This document shows, in pieces, positions 1-7,964 of a DNA stretch of 64,000 nucleotides. Both the position numbers and the translations under genes were made by a program. This DNA is from Pseudomonas mediterranea CFBP 5447 (lineage in GTDB: Bacteria; Pseudomonadota; Gammaproteobacteria; Pseudomonadales; Pseudomonadaceae). Location of the stretch: contig NZ_KN322985.1 of assembly GCF_000774145.1 (NCBI RefSeq), positions 457,910-521,909 of the forward strand, in the 5' to 3' direction. Below the pieces are notes generated by a model. It was not told where the DNA came from, made no database searches, and was given only the letters and a program-made list of their open reading frames with translations. Position 1 is the first letter of the stretch. Every line of letters begins with the position of its first letter.

Positions 1-2
1 TC

Positions 3-785
3 GGCCTGATCTTTTTCGGCGCGCTGATCACCAGCGTGTCCAGTGTGGTGAGTGTGTGGCTGATGCGCCGCACCGGCGAAGACCGCGCCACCGCTTTTTT
101 CTCCAGCATGCCGGGCGGTTCCGGTGAAATGGTCAACCTCGGCTCGCGCAATGGCGCGGACCTGAGCCGCGTCGCCGCGGGCCAGAGCTTGCGAGTCCTG
201 GTGGTGGTACTGTGCGTGCCTGCCGCGTTCAAGTATCTGTTGGGCGAAGGTGCCCCGGTGCAGCACGCCACCACCGTGGATTGGCTGTGGCTGGCGCTGT
301 TGTTCCCGGCGGGCGCCCTGCTCGCCTGGATCTGGGAACGCCTGCGTCAACCCAACCCGTGGCTGTTCGGGCCGCTGTTGGTAAGTGCGGCGGTCAGTAT
401 CGGCTGGGACCTGCACATCGGCCTGCCCAACGGCGGCAGCCAGATCGGCCAGTGGCTGATCGGCAGCGGATTGGGTTGTCACTTCAACCGGCAATTCTTT
501 CGCCGGGCGCCCTCGTTCATGGGGCGCACCTTGATCGGCACCGTGTTGACGATGCTGATCGCCACCCTCGCGGCCCTGGGCCTGAGCACGCTGACCCATC
601 TGGACCTGCGTTCACTGACCCTCGGCATGATGCCCGGTGGCATCGCTGAAATGAGCCTGACGGCGGAGACGCTGCAATTGTCGGTGCCGTTGGTGACGGC
701 ATTGCAGGTGATGCGACTGTTATTCGTGCTGTTTCTGGCGGAGCCGTTGTTCAGGTATTGGATGCGGCGACCGGGCTCAGTCTGA
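3..785 (+). CDS. AbrB family inner-membrane protein (5' truncated)
   Basis: Reading frame open from the window edge to a TGA at 783-785, so the true start lies to the left. The visible 260 residues are largely hydrophobic helices. They contain the paired small-residue motifs typical of the AbrB / 'ammonia monooxygenase-like' membrane family (PF05145): SMPGGSGEMV near the beginning and MMPGGIAEMS about 160 residues later, which reflects the internal duplication of the family. The substrate of this family is unsettled and its old AmoA name is misleading. It converges on ung across a REP pair. Family assignment is firm; function is unknown. Confidence 0.8.
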   Translation, partial: GLIFFGALITSVSSVVSVWLMRRTGEDRATAFFSSMPGGSGEMVNLGSRNGADLSRVAAGQSLRVLVVVLCVPAAFKYLLGEGAPVQHATTVDWLWLALLFPAGALLAWIWERLRQPNPWLFGPLLVSAAVSIGWDLHIGLPNGGSQIGQWLIGSGLGCHFNRQFFRRAPSFMGRTLIGTVLTMLIATLAALGLSTLTHLDLRSLTLGMMPGGIAEMSLTAETLQLSVPLVTALQVMRLLFVLFLAEPLFRYWMRRPGSV

Positions 786-801
786 TCGTCCGTGGCGCTT
801 T

Positions 802-880
802 CATCGCGAGCAGGCTCGCTCCCACATGGATCCGTGCCGGCACCGCGGATCCTCTGTGGGAGCGAGCCTGCTCGCGATGA
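802..880. repeat. REP pair (inverted) between convergent genes
   Basis: TCGCGAGCAGGCTCGCTCCCAC at the left is repeated as its reverse complement at the right, separated by about 27 bp that are also partly self-complementary. It lies between the 3' ends of the AbrB gene and ung, where such pairs often act as shared transcript ends. Confidence 0.85.
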
Positions 881-899
881 GGCCCGCATTGCCAATCAC

Positions 900-1592
900 T
901 TAAACCGGCGGCAACCGCCAATCGATCGGCGCCTCACCGTGTTGTTCGAGAAACTTGTTGGTCCGGCTGAAATGCCCGCATCCCAGGAAGCCACGATAAG
1001 CCGACAGCGGCGATGGGTGGACCGAGGTCAGCACCAGGTGCTTGGTGGCGTCGATCAGCTTCTGCTTGCTCTGGGCATGGGCGCCCCATAGCAGGAACAC
1101 CAGATGCGGCTGATGGGCGCTGACCACTTCGATCACCCGGTCGGTAAAATGCTGCCAGCCCTTGCCCGCATGGGCGTTGGCATTGGCGCGCTCCACGGTC
1201 ATGGTGGTATTGAGCAGCAACACGCCCTGGTCGGCCCAGCTTTGCAGGTAGCCGTGGTTGGGGATGTCGATGTTCAGGTCGCGCTTCAATTCCTTGAAGA
1301 TATTCACCAGCGACGGCGGCGCGGGTACGCCCGGCTGCACCGAAAAGCACAGGCCATGGGCCTGGCCCGGGCCGTGGTACGGGTCTTGACCGAGGATCAC
1401 GACCTTGACCTTGTCCAGTGGCGTGGAATTGAGGGCATTGAAGATCAGCGAAGCCGGCGGGTAGATCTCTTTGCCGGCGGCGTACTCCTGGCGCAGGAAT
1501 TCGCGCAACTCTGCCATGTAGGGCTGGTCGAACTCGGCACGCAGCGCCTGCTTCCAGCTCGGTTCGAGTTTGATACGGTCGTCAGCAGTCAT
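900..1592 (-). CDS. ung: Uracil-DNA glycosylase
   Basis: Removes uracil from DNA, the first step of base excision repair after cytosine deamination or dUTP incorporation. The 230-residue product carries the family-1 signatures: [10 protein letters not shown] with the water-activating Asp70, and [10 protein letters not shown] with His192 of the uracil-binding loop. The frame stays open upstream to 1700, but the ATG at 1592 gives the usual length and N-terminus ([10 protein letters not shown]), so the longer form is rejected. Transcribed alone, divergently from the hydratase-like gene at 1723. Confidence 0.97.
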   Translation of the reverse strand: MTADDRIKLEPSWKQALRAEFDQPYMAELREFLRQEYAAGKEIYPPASLIFNALNSTPLDKVKVVILGQDPYHGPGQAHGLCFSVQPGVPAPPSLVNIFKELKRDLNIDIPNHGYLQSWADQGVLLLNTTMTVERANANAHAGKGWQHFTDRVIEVVSAHQPHLVFLLWGAHAQSKQKLIDATKHLVLTSVHPSPLSAYRGFLGCGHFSRTNKFLEQHGEAPIDWRLPPV

Positions 1593-1722
1593 GATTGCAC
1601 CCGGTAAAAACACTGGGCGCACCCTAGGAAAGCCTACATGGCTTGTCAATTGATCTGACGCAGAACCGGCACTTTCCCACGCAGCGTTCATACTGAACAT
1701 TCAATTTCTGATCGAGGTCACG

Positions 1723-2835
1723 ATGAATCTGCACTTCGAAGAGCTCACGGGCATTACGGGGGCCCGTATCGGCATCGCTACCCTGGACGCCGAAAAATCC
1801 TTGAATGCCTTGTCCTTGCCGATGATCAACGCCTTGCGCGATCGTCTCGATGCCTGGGCCAGGGAACCACAGATCGTTTGTGTATTACTGCGCGGCAACG
1901 GCGCCAAGGCCTTCTGCGCAGGGGGCGAAGTACGCAGCCTGGTGGAAGCCTGTCGTGCCCATCCAGGCGAAGTACCGCCGTTGGCGGCGCAATTCTTCGC
2001 GGCGGAATATCGCCTGGACTTCAACTTGCACACCTATCCCAAGCCCTTGGTGTGTTGGGGCCACGGCTATGTGCTTGGCGGCGGCATGGGCCTGCTGCAG
2101 GGCGCCAGCACCCGGATCGTCACACCGAGCAGTCGCCTGGCGATGCCGGAAATCAGCATCGGCCTGTACCCGGATGTCGGCGCCAGTTGGTTCCTGTCGC
2201 GCCTGCCGGGCAAGCTCGGGCTGTTTCTCGGCCTGACCGGCGCCCACATGAACGCCCGGGATGCCATTGACTTGGGCTTGGCCGACCGATTCTTGCTGGA
2301 CGAACAACAGGACGATCTGATCGAAGGCCTGCTGCAACTCAACTGGCAGGAACAGACCGACATGCAACTCAACAGTCTGCTCAAGGCCTTGGCGCGCGAA
2401 GCGTTCGAGCGGTTACCCGACGCCCAGTGGCTGCCGCGTCGGCAACAAATCGACGAATGGCTGGATGTCAGCGACGTGCGCTGCGCCTGGAAGGCCCTCA
2501 GCTTGCTGGTGGACCATCCGGACCCGTTGATCGCCAAGGCCGCCAGGACCATGACCGAAGGCTCTCCGTTGACCGCCCATCTGGTCTGGGAGCAGATCGC
2601 CCGAGCCCGGCATTTGTCCTTGGCCAGCGTGTTTCGCATGGAGTACACATTGAGTCTCAACTGCTGCCGCCATCCTGAATTCAGCGAAGGGGTGCGGGCC
2701 CGGTTGATCGATAAGGACCAGAAACCCCGCTGGCATTGGCCGGACATCAACCATGTGCCGGAAGCGGCGGTCGAGGCGCACTTCCACAAGGCCTGGGAAG
2801 GACGGCATCCGCTGGCGGATCTGGCCAATGAGTAG
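1723..2835 (+). CDS. Enoyl-CoA hydratase/isomerase family protein (3-hydroxyisobutyryl-CoA hydrolase-like)
   Basis: A 370-residue crotonase-superfamily enzyme of the long, HIBCH-like type. The oxyanion-hole region FCAGGEV (about 64-70) and GYVLGGGMGL (115-124) is followed by MPEISIGLYPDVG, in which Glu143 and Asp151 occupy the catalytic positions known for 3-hydroxyisobutyryl-CoA hydrolases. Such enzymes act on branched-chain acyl-CoA intermediates of valine catabolism, but family members also hydrate enoyl-CoAs, so the substrate is inferred. A GAGG-type ribosome site precedes the ATG. No catabolic partner is adjacent, so it is probably monocistronic. Confidence 0.85.
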   Translation: MNLHFEELTGITGARIGIATLDAEKSLNALSLPMINALRDRLDAWAREPQIVCVLLRGNGAKAFCAGGEVRSLVEACRAHPGEVPPLAAQFFAAEYRLDFNLHTYPKPLVCWGHGYVLGGGMGLLQGASTRIVTPSSRLAMPEISIGLYPDVGASWFLSRLPGKLGLFLGLTGAHMNARDAIDLGLADRFLLDEQQDDLIEGLLQLNWQEQTDMQLNSLLKALAREAFERLPDAQWLPRRQQIDEWLDVSDVRCAWKALSLLVDHPDPLIAKAARTMTEGSPLTAHLVWEQIARARHLSLASVFRMEYTLSLNCCRHPEFSEGVRARLIDKDQKPRWHWPDINHVPEAAVEAHFHKAWEGRHPLADLANE

Positions 2836-2853
2836 AAGTCCTGAATGAATGAC

Positions 2854-2945
2854 CTGTGGGAGCGAGCCTGCTCGCGGTAACGGCGTGCCAGCCAACTTCG
2901 ACGTTACTGACCCGACGCTTTCGCGAGCAGGCTCGCTCCCACAGG
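2854..2945. repeat. REP pair (inverted) between convergent genes
   Basis: CTGTGGGAGCGAGCCTGCTCGCG and its reverse complement flank about 40 bp. Located between the stop of the hydratase-like gene and the terminator of the oppositely oriented lipoprotein gene. Confidence 0.85.
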
Positions 2946-2960
2946 CTTTGCTTCAGGCGA

Positions 2961-2989
2961 AAAAAAGCGGCGCTTGATGCGCCGCTTTC
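2961..2989 (-). terminator. Rho-independent terminator of the Tyr-rich lipoprotein gene
   Basis: Ten-base-pair GC-rich stem (AAAGCGGCGC / GCGCCGCTTT) with a five-base loop. On the minus strand it is followed by a run of T, 14 bp past the stop codon of the gene at 3003-3386. Confidence 0.85.
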
Positions 2990-3002
2990 AATAACCTGCA
3001 GA

Positions 3003-3386
3003 TCAGCGGTGACTACCCCGTCCATCACGATCGCCCCGACCGCGCCGATCATGCCCGCCACGTCGATTATCATCCCAACCACCCCGGTCACGACCGTCCC
3101 AGCCGCCCCGACTTGGGTAAGATCGATAGGCCGCCCGCGGTGGTGAATGATAGTAGCGAGGGCCCGGTTGATAGTAGCGCGGCGAATAATAGCGTGGCGC
3201 CGGTTGGTAGTACCTGGGCGCCGAATAGTAGCGCGGCCCCGAGTAGTAACTTCCGCCGCCGTAATAGACCGGCGCCGGTGAGGTGTAGACTTCGGAACGG
3301 TAATAGCTCGAGTCTCCGTCGTAGTAAGGCACGCATGCCGAAAGAGTCAAACCGAGAAACGCAATGAGCAGCAATCGTCGATACAT
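3003..3386 (-). CDS. Tyr/Pro-rich lipoprotein of unknown function
   Basis: A 127-residue protein with a lipoprotein signal: MYRRLLLIAFLGLTLSAC, a lipobox LSAC with Cys18 as lipidation site. The mature part is low complexity. First come repeated short YYSxPRYYxP-type units rich in Tyr, Pro and Ser (about 30-90), then an Arg/Gly/Asp-rich tail (GGWDGRDRGGWDDNRRGG and on). Tyr-rich small lipoproteins of this kind are common in pseudomonads, but no function is established. It is monocistronic with its own terminator. The start fits the signal peptide exactly. Confidence 0.8.
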   Translation of the reverse strand: MYRRLLLIAFLGLTLSACVPYYDGDSSYYRSEVYTSPAPVYYGGGSYYSGPRYYSAPRYYQPAPRYYSPRYYQPGPRYYHSPPRAAYRSYPSRGGWDGRDRGGWDDNRRGGHDRRGRGDRDGRGSHR

Positions 3387-3643
3387 GGCGGCCTCCTGGA
3401 CCGCGAATGAGCCGCATCAGCGACGCTGATGGGCGGCAGCCGCCTTTCGGTAACTGTCGACTAATCTGACAACGAAAACGGAATCTGGTGCGATTTGGCA
3501 ATAAGTTGAAACATGTAGCTTTTTGCCTGTTTTTCAGACTCGCCGTCTAGCTCCCTCAGCACAGAGTCTCCTCCACAAATCCCGTTGCCATTTCCTACAA
3601 GCCACTAAACTGACTCCATCCGATCGCCGCTCAGGGAATCGCC

Positions 3644-4390
3644 ATGTCGCCTCGTTCGCCGTTGTATTCCCAACGCAGACCGCTCCTGACACTGGCAGTA
3701 CTGTTGGGCACGAGTTTTCTGGTGATTTCCCTGCTGGGCTATTACGTCGCCCACACCTCGATACGTGACCACCAGCTCAAGGTCCTGTACCTGAACCTCG
3801 TGATCGGCCTGCTGGTCACGCTGGTGGTGTTGGCGGTGCTGTGTCGGATCATCGGGGGTTATCAAAGCCGCATCGACGCCCAGGCAACGCTCGACAGCCT
3901 GACCGAATTGCCCAACCGCCGCGGCTTCGACCTGCTGGCCGTGCAAGCTCTGCATGAGGCCCAGCGCGAGCCCAGGCCCCTGACAGCCTTGCTGCTGGAA
4001 CTGGACGATTTCAAACGACTGGACACCGCCCATGGTCACATCGCCAGCGACCAGTTGCTGACCGGTTTTGCCCGCGACCTGACCGATAGCCTGCGGCATT
4101 CGGACATCGTGTGTCGCTGGAGCAGCGACGCCTTTGTCGTCCTGCTCAAGGACACCGACGGGCAGACAGGTCTGAAAATCGCCGAGAAAATTCGTCAGCA
4201 CATCGAGAAGCAGCGCTATTTCTGCAGTGGCAAACAACTGTTGGCAACCGTCAGCATCGGCCTCACCACCTTGCAGGACAACGACACCTTGCACAGCCTG
4301 CTGTCGCGGACCGATCATGCGCTGCAACGTGCCCGACAGACCGGAAGCAACCGAACCTGCGTTGAGATGCCCCATTCCAGTTATGAATAA
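3644..4390 (+). CDS. Membrane GGDEF-domain protein with degenerate active site
   Basis: 248 residues: two transmembrane helices (about 13-36 and 47-70) with only a short loop between, then a cytoplasmic GGDEF domain (about 80-240) beginning DSLTELPNRRG. Motifs before the catalytic loop are normal (LELDDFKRLD). The signature itself reads SSDAF at 160-164 instead of GGDEF, so the glycines that contact GTP and the metal-binding Glu are both lost. The RxxD inhibitory-site motif (RHSD, 151-154) five residues before it is kept. Cyclase activity is unlikely; a role as c-di-GMP receptor is an inference. The stop overlaps the start of the next gene by eight bases, suggesting translational coupling. 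Confidence 0.85.
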   Translation: MSPRSPLYSQRRPLLTLAVLLGTSFLVISLLGYYVAHTSIRDHQLKVLYLNLVIGLLVTLVVLAVLCRIIGGYQSRIDAQATLDSLTELPNRRGFDLLAVQALHEAQREPRPLTALLLELDDFKRLDTAHGHIASDQLLTGFARDLTDSLRHSDIVCRWSSDAFVVLLKDTDGQTGLKIAEKIRQHIEKQRYFCSGKQLLATVSIGLTTLQDNDTLHSLLSRTDHALQRARQTGSNRTCVEMPHSSYE

Positions 4391-4601
4391 ACCCGACCAG
4401 TGCCCTGCCTGCGGCAGCGCCAACGACTGCACCCTGGCCAACCCGAAAACAGCCGACCGAACCTGCTGGTGTTACGGCGTGAGTATCGACCCGGCCGTGC
4501 TTGAGGCATTGCCGGTCGAGCTGCGCGATCAATCCTGCCTGTGCCCGCGCTGCGCCCGGGTCGAAAACCAATTGCGCGCCAGGCAGCCGCCGATCGCGTA
4601 A
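4383..4601 (+). CDS. Cysteine-rich CWC family small protein
   Basis: A 72-residue protein with eight cysteines arranged as CPAC, C, CWC, CLCPRC, which is the pattern of the cysteine-rich CWC family and suggests one or two bound zinc ions. The ATG at 4383 lies inside the last codons of the GGDEF gene, and rsuA follows 32 bp after the stop, so the three genes probably form one transcript. In pseudomonads CWC proteins often sit directly before rsuA. The biochemical role is unknown. Confidence 0.85.
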   Translation: MNKPDQCPACGSANDCTLANPKTADRTCWCYGVSIDPAVLEALPVELRDQSCLCPRCARVENQLRARQPPIA

Positions 4602-4633
4602 GATCCCCGCCCCCGTCCCAAGCCTGAATAGCC

Positions 4634-5326
4634 ATGCGTGTCGACCGTTTCCTCAGCAATCTGCCGCGTTTCAATCGCCAACAGGTCCGGTTGTTGTTGG
4701 TAGCGCGCCGTGTGCGAATCGACGGCCTGGTGATCAGCGACCCCCACGCCCAGGTCCGTGAGTTCAGCCGTGTCGAAGTCGACGACGAACTGCTGCAGGC
4801 AGGCCGAGCGGCACGGTATTTCATGCTGCATAAACCTGCCGGCTGCGTCAGCGCCACGCGCGATCCGCAGCATCCCACCGTGCTCGATTGGCTGGACGAA
4901 CCGGACAAGGACGACCTGCACATCGCCGGGCGCCTGGATTTCAACACCACCGGGTTGATGCTGATCACCAATGACGGCACCTGGTCACGACGCCTGACCC
5001 AGCCGCAGACCAAACTGCCCAAGGTCTACTACGTCGAGACCGAGCAGACCATCACTGCCGAGTACGCCGTCACGTTCGCCCGAGGCCTGTACTTTGCCTT
5101 CGAAGGTCTCACCACCCAGCCTGCGGAGTTGACACTGCTGGGCCCGAAGTCGGCGCGGCTGAGCATCGTTGAAGGACGCTATCACCAGGTCAAGCGCATG
5201 TTCGGCCACTTCGACAACAAAGTGTTGCGCCTGCACCGCGAACGCATGGGGCCGCTTGTGCTGGATGCCGATCTCGAGCCGGGCCAATACCGCGCCTTGA
5301 GCCCTGAAGAAGTCAGCCTGATCTGA
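4634..5326 (+). CDS. rsuA: 16S rRNA pseudouridine-516 synthase
   Basis: Converts U516 of 16S rRNA to pseudouridine during small-subunit assembly. The 230-residue product has an N-terminal S4 RNA-binding domain (MRVDRFLSNLPRFNRQQVR) and a RsuA/RluB-type catalytic domain. The catalytic Asp102 sits in GRLDFNTTGL, and the conserved motif YHQVKRMFGH lies near residue 190. Length is normal. It is the last gene of the GGDEF-CWC-rsuA run. Confidence 0.95.
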   Translation: MRVDRFLSNLPRFNRQQVRLLLVARRVRIDGLVISDPHAQVREFSRVEVDDELLQAGRAARYFMLHKPAGCVSATRDPQHPTVLDWLDEPDKDDLHIAGRLDFNTTGLMLITNDGTWSRRLTQPQTKLPKVYYVETEQTITAEYAVTFARGLYFAFEGLTTQPAELTLLGPKSARLSIVEGRYHQVKRMFGHFDNKVLRLHRERMGPLVLDADLEPGQYRALSPEEVSLI

Positions 5327-5637
5327 GCGGACGACCGCCGGGCAGAAGCGTCGAACAATTTTCAAAAGGACACTTGCGCAACGGCCATACCCCTGCTTGA
5401 ATCAAGACCGTCGGCCGAAATGTGACCGATGAGTCACCCCATACCTCTAAGAAACTTTTTGTCGGCAGGAACCCTCTGGTTCCGCCTTGCCCGCCGACAG
5501 ACTGCCCGCCTAATAACAACACCCGTCGACCGCTTCCTTGGGATCGACTTGGGCCTTATCTTCCAGGCGAATGCCTACCTGTCACATTGCCCGTGCAATC
5601 TCATTGCGCGCATACCCGCTTGCCAGGAGTCTATGAC
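5327..5637. other. Leader region upstream of phaG
   Basis: 311 bp without a convincing gene. An imperfect inverted repeat (GTCGGCAGGAACC ... GGTTCC...GCCGAC, about 5461-5498) could form a stem-loop in a phaG leader. The phaG reading frame is open back to 5422, but that part is Pro/Cys-rich with no family resemblance, so I treat it as untranslated. I see no clear promoter consensus. Confidence 0.4.
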
Positions 5638-6522
5638 ATGAGGCCAGAAATCGCTGTGCTGGATATACAAGGTCAGTATCGGGTTTACACGGAGTTCTAT
5701 CGCGCAGACGCCGCACAAAAGACCATCATTCTGGTCAACGGCTCGCTGGCCACTACCGCGTCGTTTGCACAGACCGTCAAGAACCTTTATCCGCAATTCA
5801 ACGTCGTGCTCTACGACCAGCCCTACGCGGGCAAGTCCAAACCCCACAACCGGCACGAGAAAATGCTGACGAAGGAGGTCGAAGGCCAGATCCTGCTGGA
5901 GCTGATCGACCACTTCGCCGCCGAACACGTGCTGTCATTCTCATGGGGCGGCGCCGCCGCGCTGACCGCATTGTCCCATCGCCCATGGCGCATCGAAAAA
6001 GCGGTGATCAGCTCGTTCTCACCGGTCCTCAACGCGCCGATGCGCGACTACCTGGAGCGTGGCGTCGATTACCTGGGCAACCTGGACGGCGACCGCGTGG
6101 GGCATCTGGTCAACAGCACCATCGGCAAACACCTGCCGCCGCTGTTCAAGCGCTTCAACCATCGTCATGTCAGCAACCTGGCCGAACATGAGTACGGGCA
6201 GATGCACTTCCACATCAGCGAAGTACTCCAGAGTGATCTGGGGTGCTATGCAACGGCCGCGAAAAAAATCAACGTACCGGTACTGTTCCTGAACGGTGAA
6301 TGGGACGAGTACACCTCGGCCGCCGACGCCAGGCTGTTCGCCGATTATGTGCAGCACAGCACGTTCAGCACGCTGCAAGCCACCGGACACTTCCTGGACA
6401 TGGAACACAAGGCCGCCTTCCGGGACAGCCGCAACGCCTTGCTGGGCTTTCTCAAGCCGGGCCACCACGAAAGTCGGCCACGCTACAGCCAGGTGCAGGG
6501 CTACCATGCACTGGCAATCTGA
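5638..6522 (+). CDS. phaG: PhaG, (R)-3-hydroxyacyl-ACP thioesterase/transacylase
   Basis: Links fatty-acid synthesis to medium-chain polyhydroxyalkanoate production by releasing or transferring (R)-3-hydroxyacyl groups from ACP. The 294-residue alpha/beta-hydrolase is collinear with P. putida PhaG as I recall it, beginning MRPEIAVLDIQGQYRVYTEF. It also resembles RhlA of rhamnolipid synthesis. The triad is visible as Ser102 (FSWGG), Asp223 (GEWDEY) and His251 (TGHFLDM). The HxxxxD motif reported for PhaG-type transacylases is not obvious here. No rhlB lies nearby, which favours PhaG over RhlA. The gene stands alone between rsuA and tRNA-Gly. Confidence 0.92.
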   Translation: MRPEIAVLDIQGQYRVYTEFYRADAAQKTIILVNGSLATTASFAQTVKNLYPQFNVVLYDQPYAGKSKPHNRHEKMLTKEVEGQILLELIDHFAAEHVLSFSWGGAAALTALSHRPWRIEKAVISSFSPVLNAPMRDYLERGVDYLGNLDGDRVGHLVNSTIGKHLPPLFKRFNHRHVSNLAEHEYGQMHFHISEVLQSDLGCYATAAKKINVPVLFLNGEWDEYTSAADARLFADYVQHSTFSTLQATGHFLDMEHKAAFRDSRNALLGFLKPGHHESRPRYSQVQGYHALAI

Positions 6523-6533
6523 AACTGCGTCCT

Positions 6534-6575
6534 CGCGGGCAAGCCCCGTCCCCTCGACAACGGGGCTTGCCCGCG
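6534..6575. terminator. Long palindrome after phaG (REP-like, probable terminator)
   Basis: A 16-bp perfect stem (CGCGGGCAAGCCCCGT / ACGGGGCTTGCCCGCG) with a 10-base loop, 11 bp after the phaG stop. It belongs to the CGGGCAAGCC class of pseudomonad repeats. There is no T-run, so intrinsic termination is uncertain. Confidence 0.6.
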
Positions 6576-6679
6576 AATGACCGCTCTGGTCTGAGGCTTG
6601 CGTCGACGGACCACCCCACCGTCGGTAAAGAAAAACTTCAAATCCGCGCCCACATCTGGTACAAAGTCAGCCGCTCTGA

Positions 6680-6753
6680 GCGGGTGTCGTATAATGGCAT
6701 TACTCCAGCTTCCCAAGCTGATAACGAGGGTTCGATTCCCTTCACCCGCTCCA
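6680..6753 (+). tRNA. tRNA-Gly (CCC)
   Basis: 74-nt cloverleaf including encoded CCA. The acceptor stem GCGGGTG pairs with CACCCGC; the T arm is GAGGGTTCGATTCCCTT; the anticodon loop TTCCCAA puts CCC at 6712-6714, reading GGG codons. The D arm is GTATAATGGCATTAC. It is a single gene with no partner tRNAs and a strong terminator about 50 bp downstream. Confidence 0.96.
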
Positions 6754-6795
6754 ATCGAATTCTGCTCTCACGTCGTGATGGTTTGACGGGGAATA

Positions 6796-6828
6796 TAAAA
6801 AACCGGCATTGAATGGCCGGTTTTTTTT
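6796..6828 (+). terminator. Rho-independent terminator after tRNA-Gly
   Basis: Stem AACCGGC / GCCGGTT with an eight-base loop and a run of T. The A-run before it would also let it work for the opposite strand. Confidence 0.88.
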
Positions 6829-6904
6829 GGTCTGGTGTTTTTGAATGGCCCGCCTTGGGCTGGCTGAACGATTAACCCCTGCTCACCGCCGAAGCTCCCG
6901 GCGC

Positions 6905-7684
6905 TCACCTGGGGCTTTTGTTCTCGGAGAGGCAGTTGCCCCCATCCACCACGAGCACCTCGCCCGTAATGTAGCTGGACTCCGGGGAAGCCAGAAAAGC
7001 GACCGCCGCAGCCACCTCGTCCGGTCTACCGGCACGCCCGACAGGAACATACTGCGCTGCGTTCATTTCTTCCGCAGTGCTGGACTGCGTCGCGATCCAC
7101 CCAGGGGCAACTGAGTTCACAGTGATACCGTAGGGCGCGACTTCCAGCGCCAGGCTCATGTTCATGCCCACCATCCCCGCTTTCGCCGCCGCATACGCGG
7201 CCTCGCCGGGGTTGCTGACGCGGGTGCCGGTCGTAGAACTGATCTGGACGATGCGTCCGTAACGACGATTCTGCATTCCAGGCAACACCGCACGGGTCAG
7301 CAGGAATGCAGTGGTCAGGTTACGGGCAATCGAAGTGTTCCACAGCTCGACGCCCATAGTGGCCACTTCAGAGAACGTTTCAGGTTCCCCCTGAATCGCC
7401 ATGCCGGCGTTGTTCACGAGTATATCGATTCGCCCCCAGAGCGATTCAGCCCAAGTCACCAGTTCGTCGACCTGAGCCGGCTGAGTCAGATCAGCTGCGC
7501 GTCCTTGCACCTCATGACCTTCCGCACTCAGTTGCGCGACGCGATCATGGATACGGGCACTGCTGCCGGTGATGATCAGCTTTGCACCCGCCTCTCCAAG
7601 CCGTCGCGCGATAGCCAGGCCAATCCCCTGTTCGCTACCAGCGCCACTGACCAATGCGACCTGACCACTCCAGCTTTTGACCAT
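6905..7684 (-). CDS. SDR family oxidoreductase
   Basis: A 259-residue classical short-chain dehydrogenase. It has the cofactor motif [14 protein letters not shown] (13-26) in place of the usual TGxxxGIG, NNAG at about 90-93, the catalytic Ser in ISSTTG and the YxxxK pair in YAAAKAG. The C-terminal consensus [11 protein letters not shown] is intact. FabG-like members reduce 3-oxoacyl substrates or oxidise secondary alcohols, and the substrate here cannot be told from sequence. It is transcribed away from the unknown 675-residue protein with a 280-bp shared upstream region, so common regulation is possible but unproven. Confidence 0.88.
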   Translation of the reverse strand: MVKSWSGQVALVSGAGSEQGIGLAIARRLGEAGAKLIITGSSARIHDRVAQLSAEGHEVQGRAADLTQPAQVDELVTWAESLWGRIDILVNNAGMAIQGEPETFSEVATMGVELWNTSIARNLTTAFLLTRAVLPGMQNRRYGRIVQISSTTGTRVSNPGEAAYAAAKAGMVGMNMSLALEVAPYGITVNSVAPGWIATQSSTAEEMNAAQYVPVGRAGRPDEVAAAVAFLASPESSYITGEVLVVDGGNCLSENKSPR

Positions 7685-7964
7685 TGCACGGCTCCACAGA
7701 GAGACACACGAAGACAGTTTGACTGTCCAGAGTAGACGCTAAGCGCCCGGGTCGATGCAATGAAGATTGTAAGCGGCAGGGAATGGCAGAAGCGGGTGGT
7801 CTGTTTTGGGCAATAAAACCGGCTTGTTAACCTATTTTTCGCGGGTATGAGGCCACAGGCCACTAGCACGGTACGGATACCGGACTAGACTTTTCAACGC
7901 TTCGCTTCGCAGCCACGAAGCATCACTCAAAAGCTGCTTTTATCCGCGGATAGGGAGATCTCTC

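Noticed and set aside
5422..5637. 72-codon N-terminal extension of PhaG
   Set aside because: Known PhaG proteins begin at MRPEIAV; the extension is Pro/Cys-rich and unlike the family.
5638..6522. RhlA of rhamnolipid synthesis
   Set aside because: Same family and triad, but closer to PhaG along its length and no rhlB or rhlC nearby.
6680..7700. tRNA-Gly as an integration site for a mobile element
   Set aside because: No integrase or duplicated tRNA 3' end is seen in the following kilobases; the next genes have ordinary composition.
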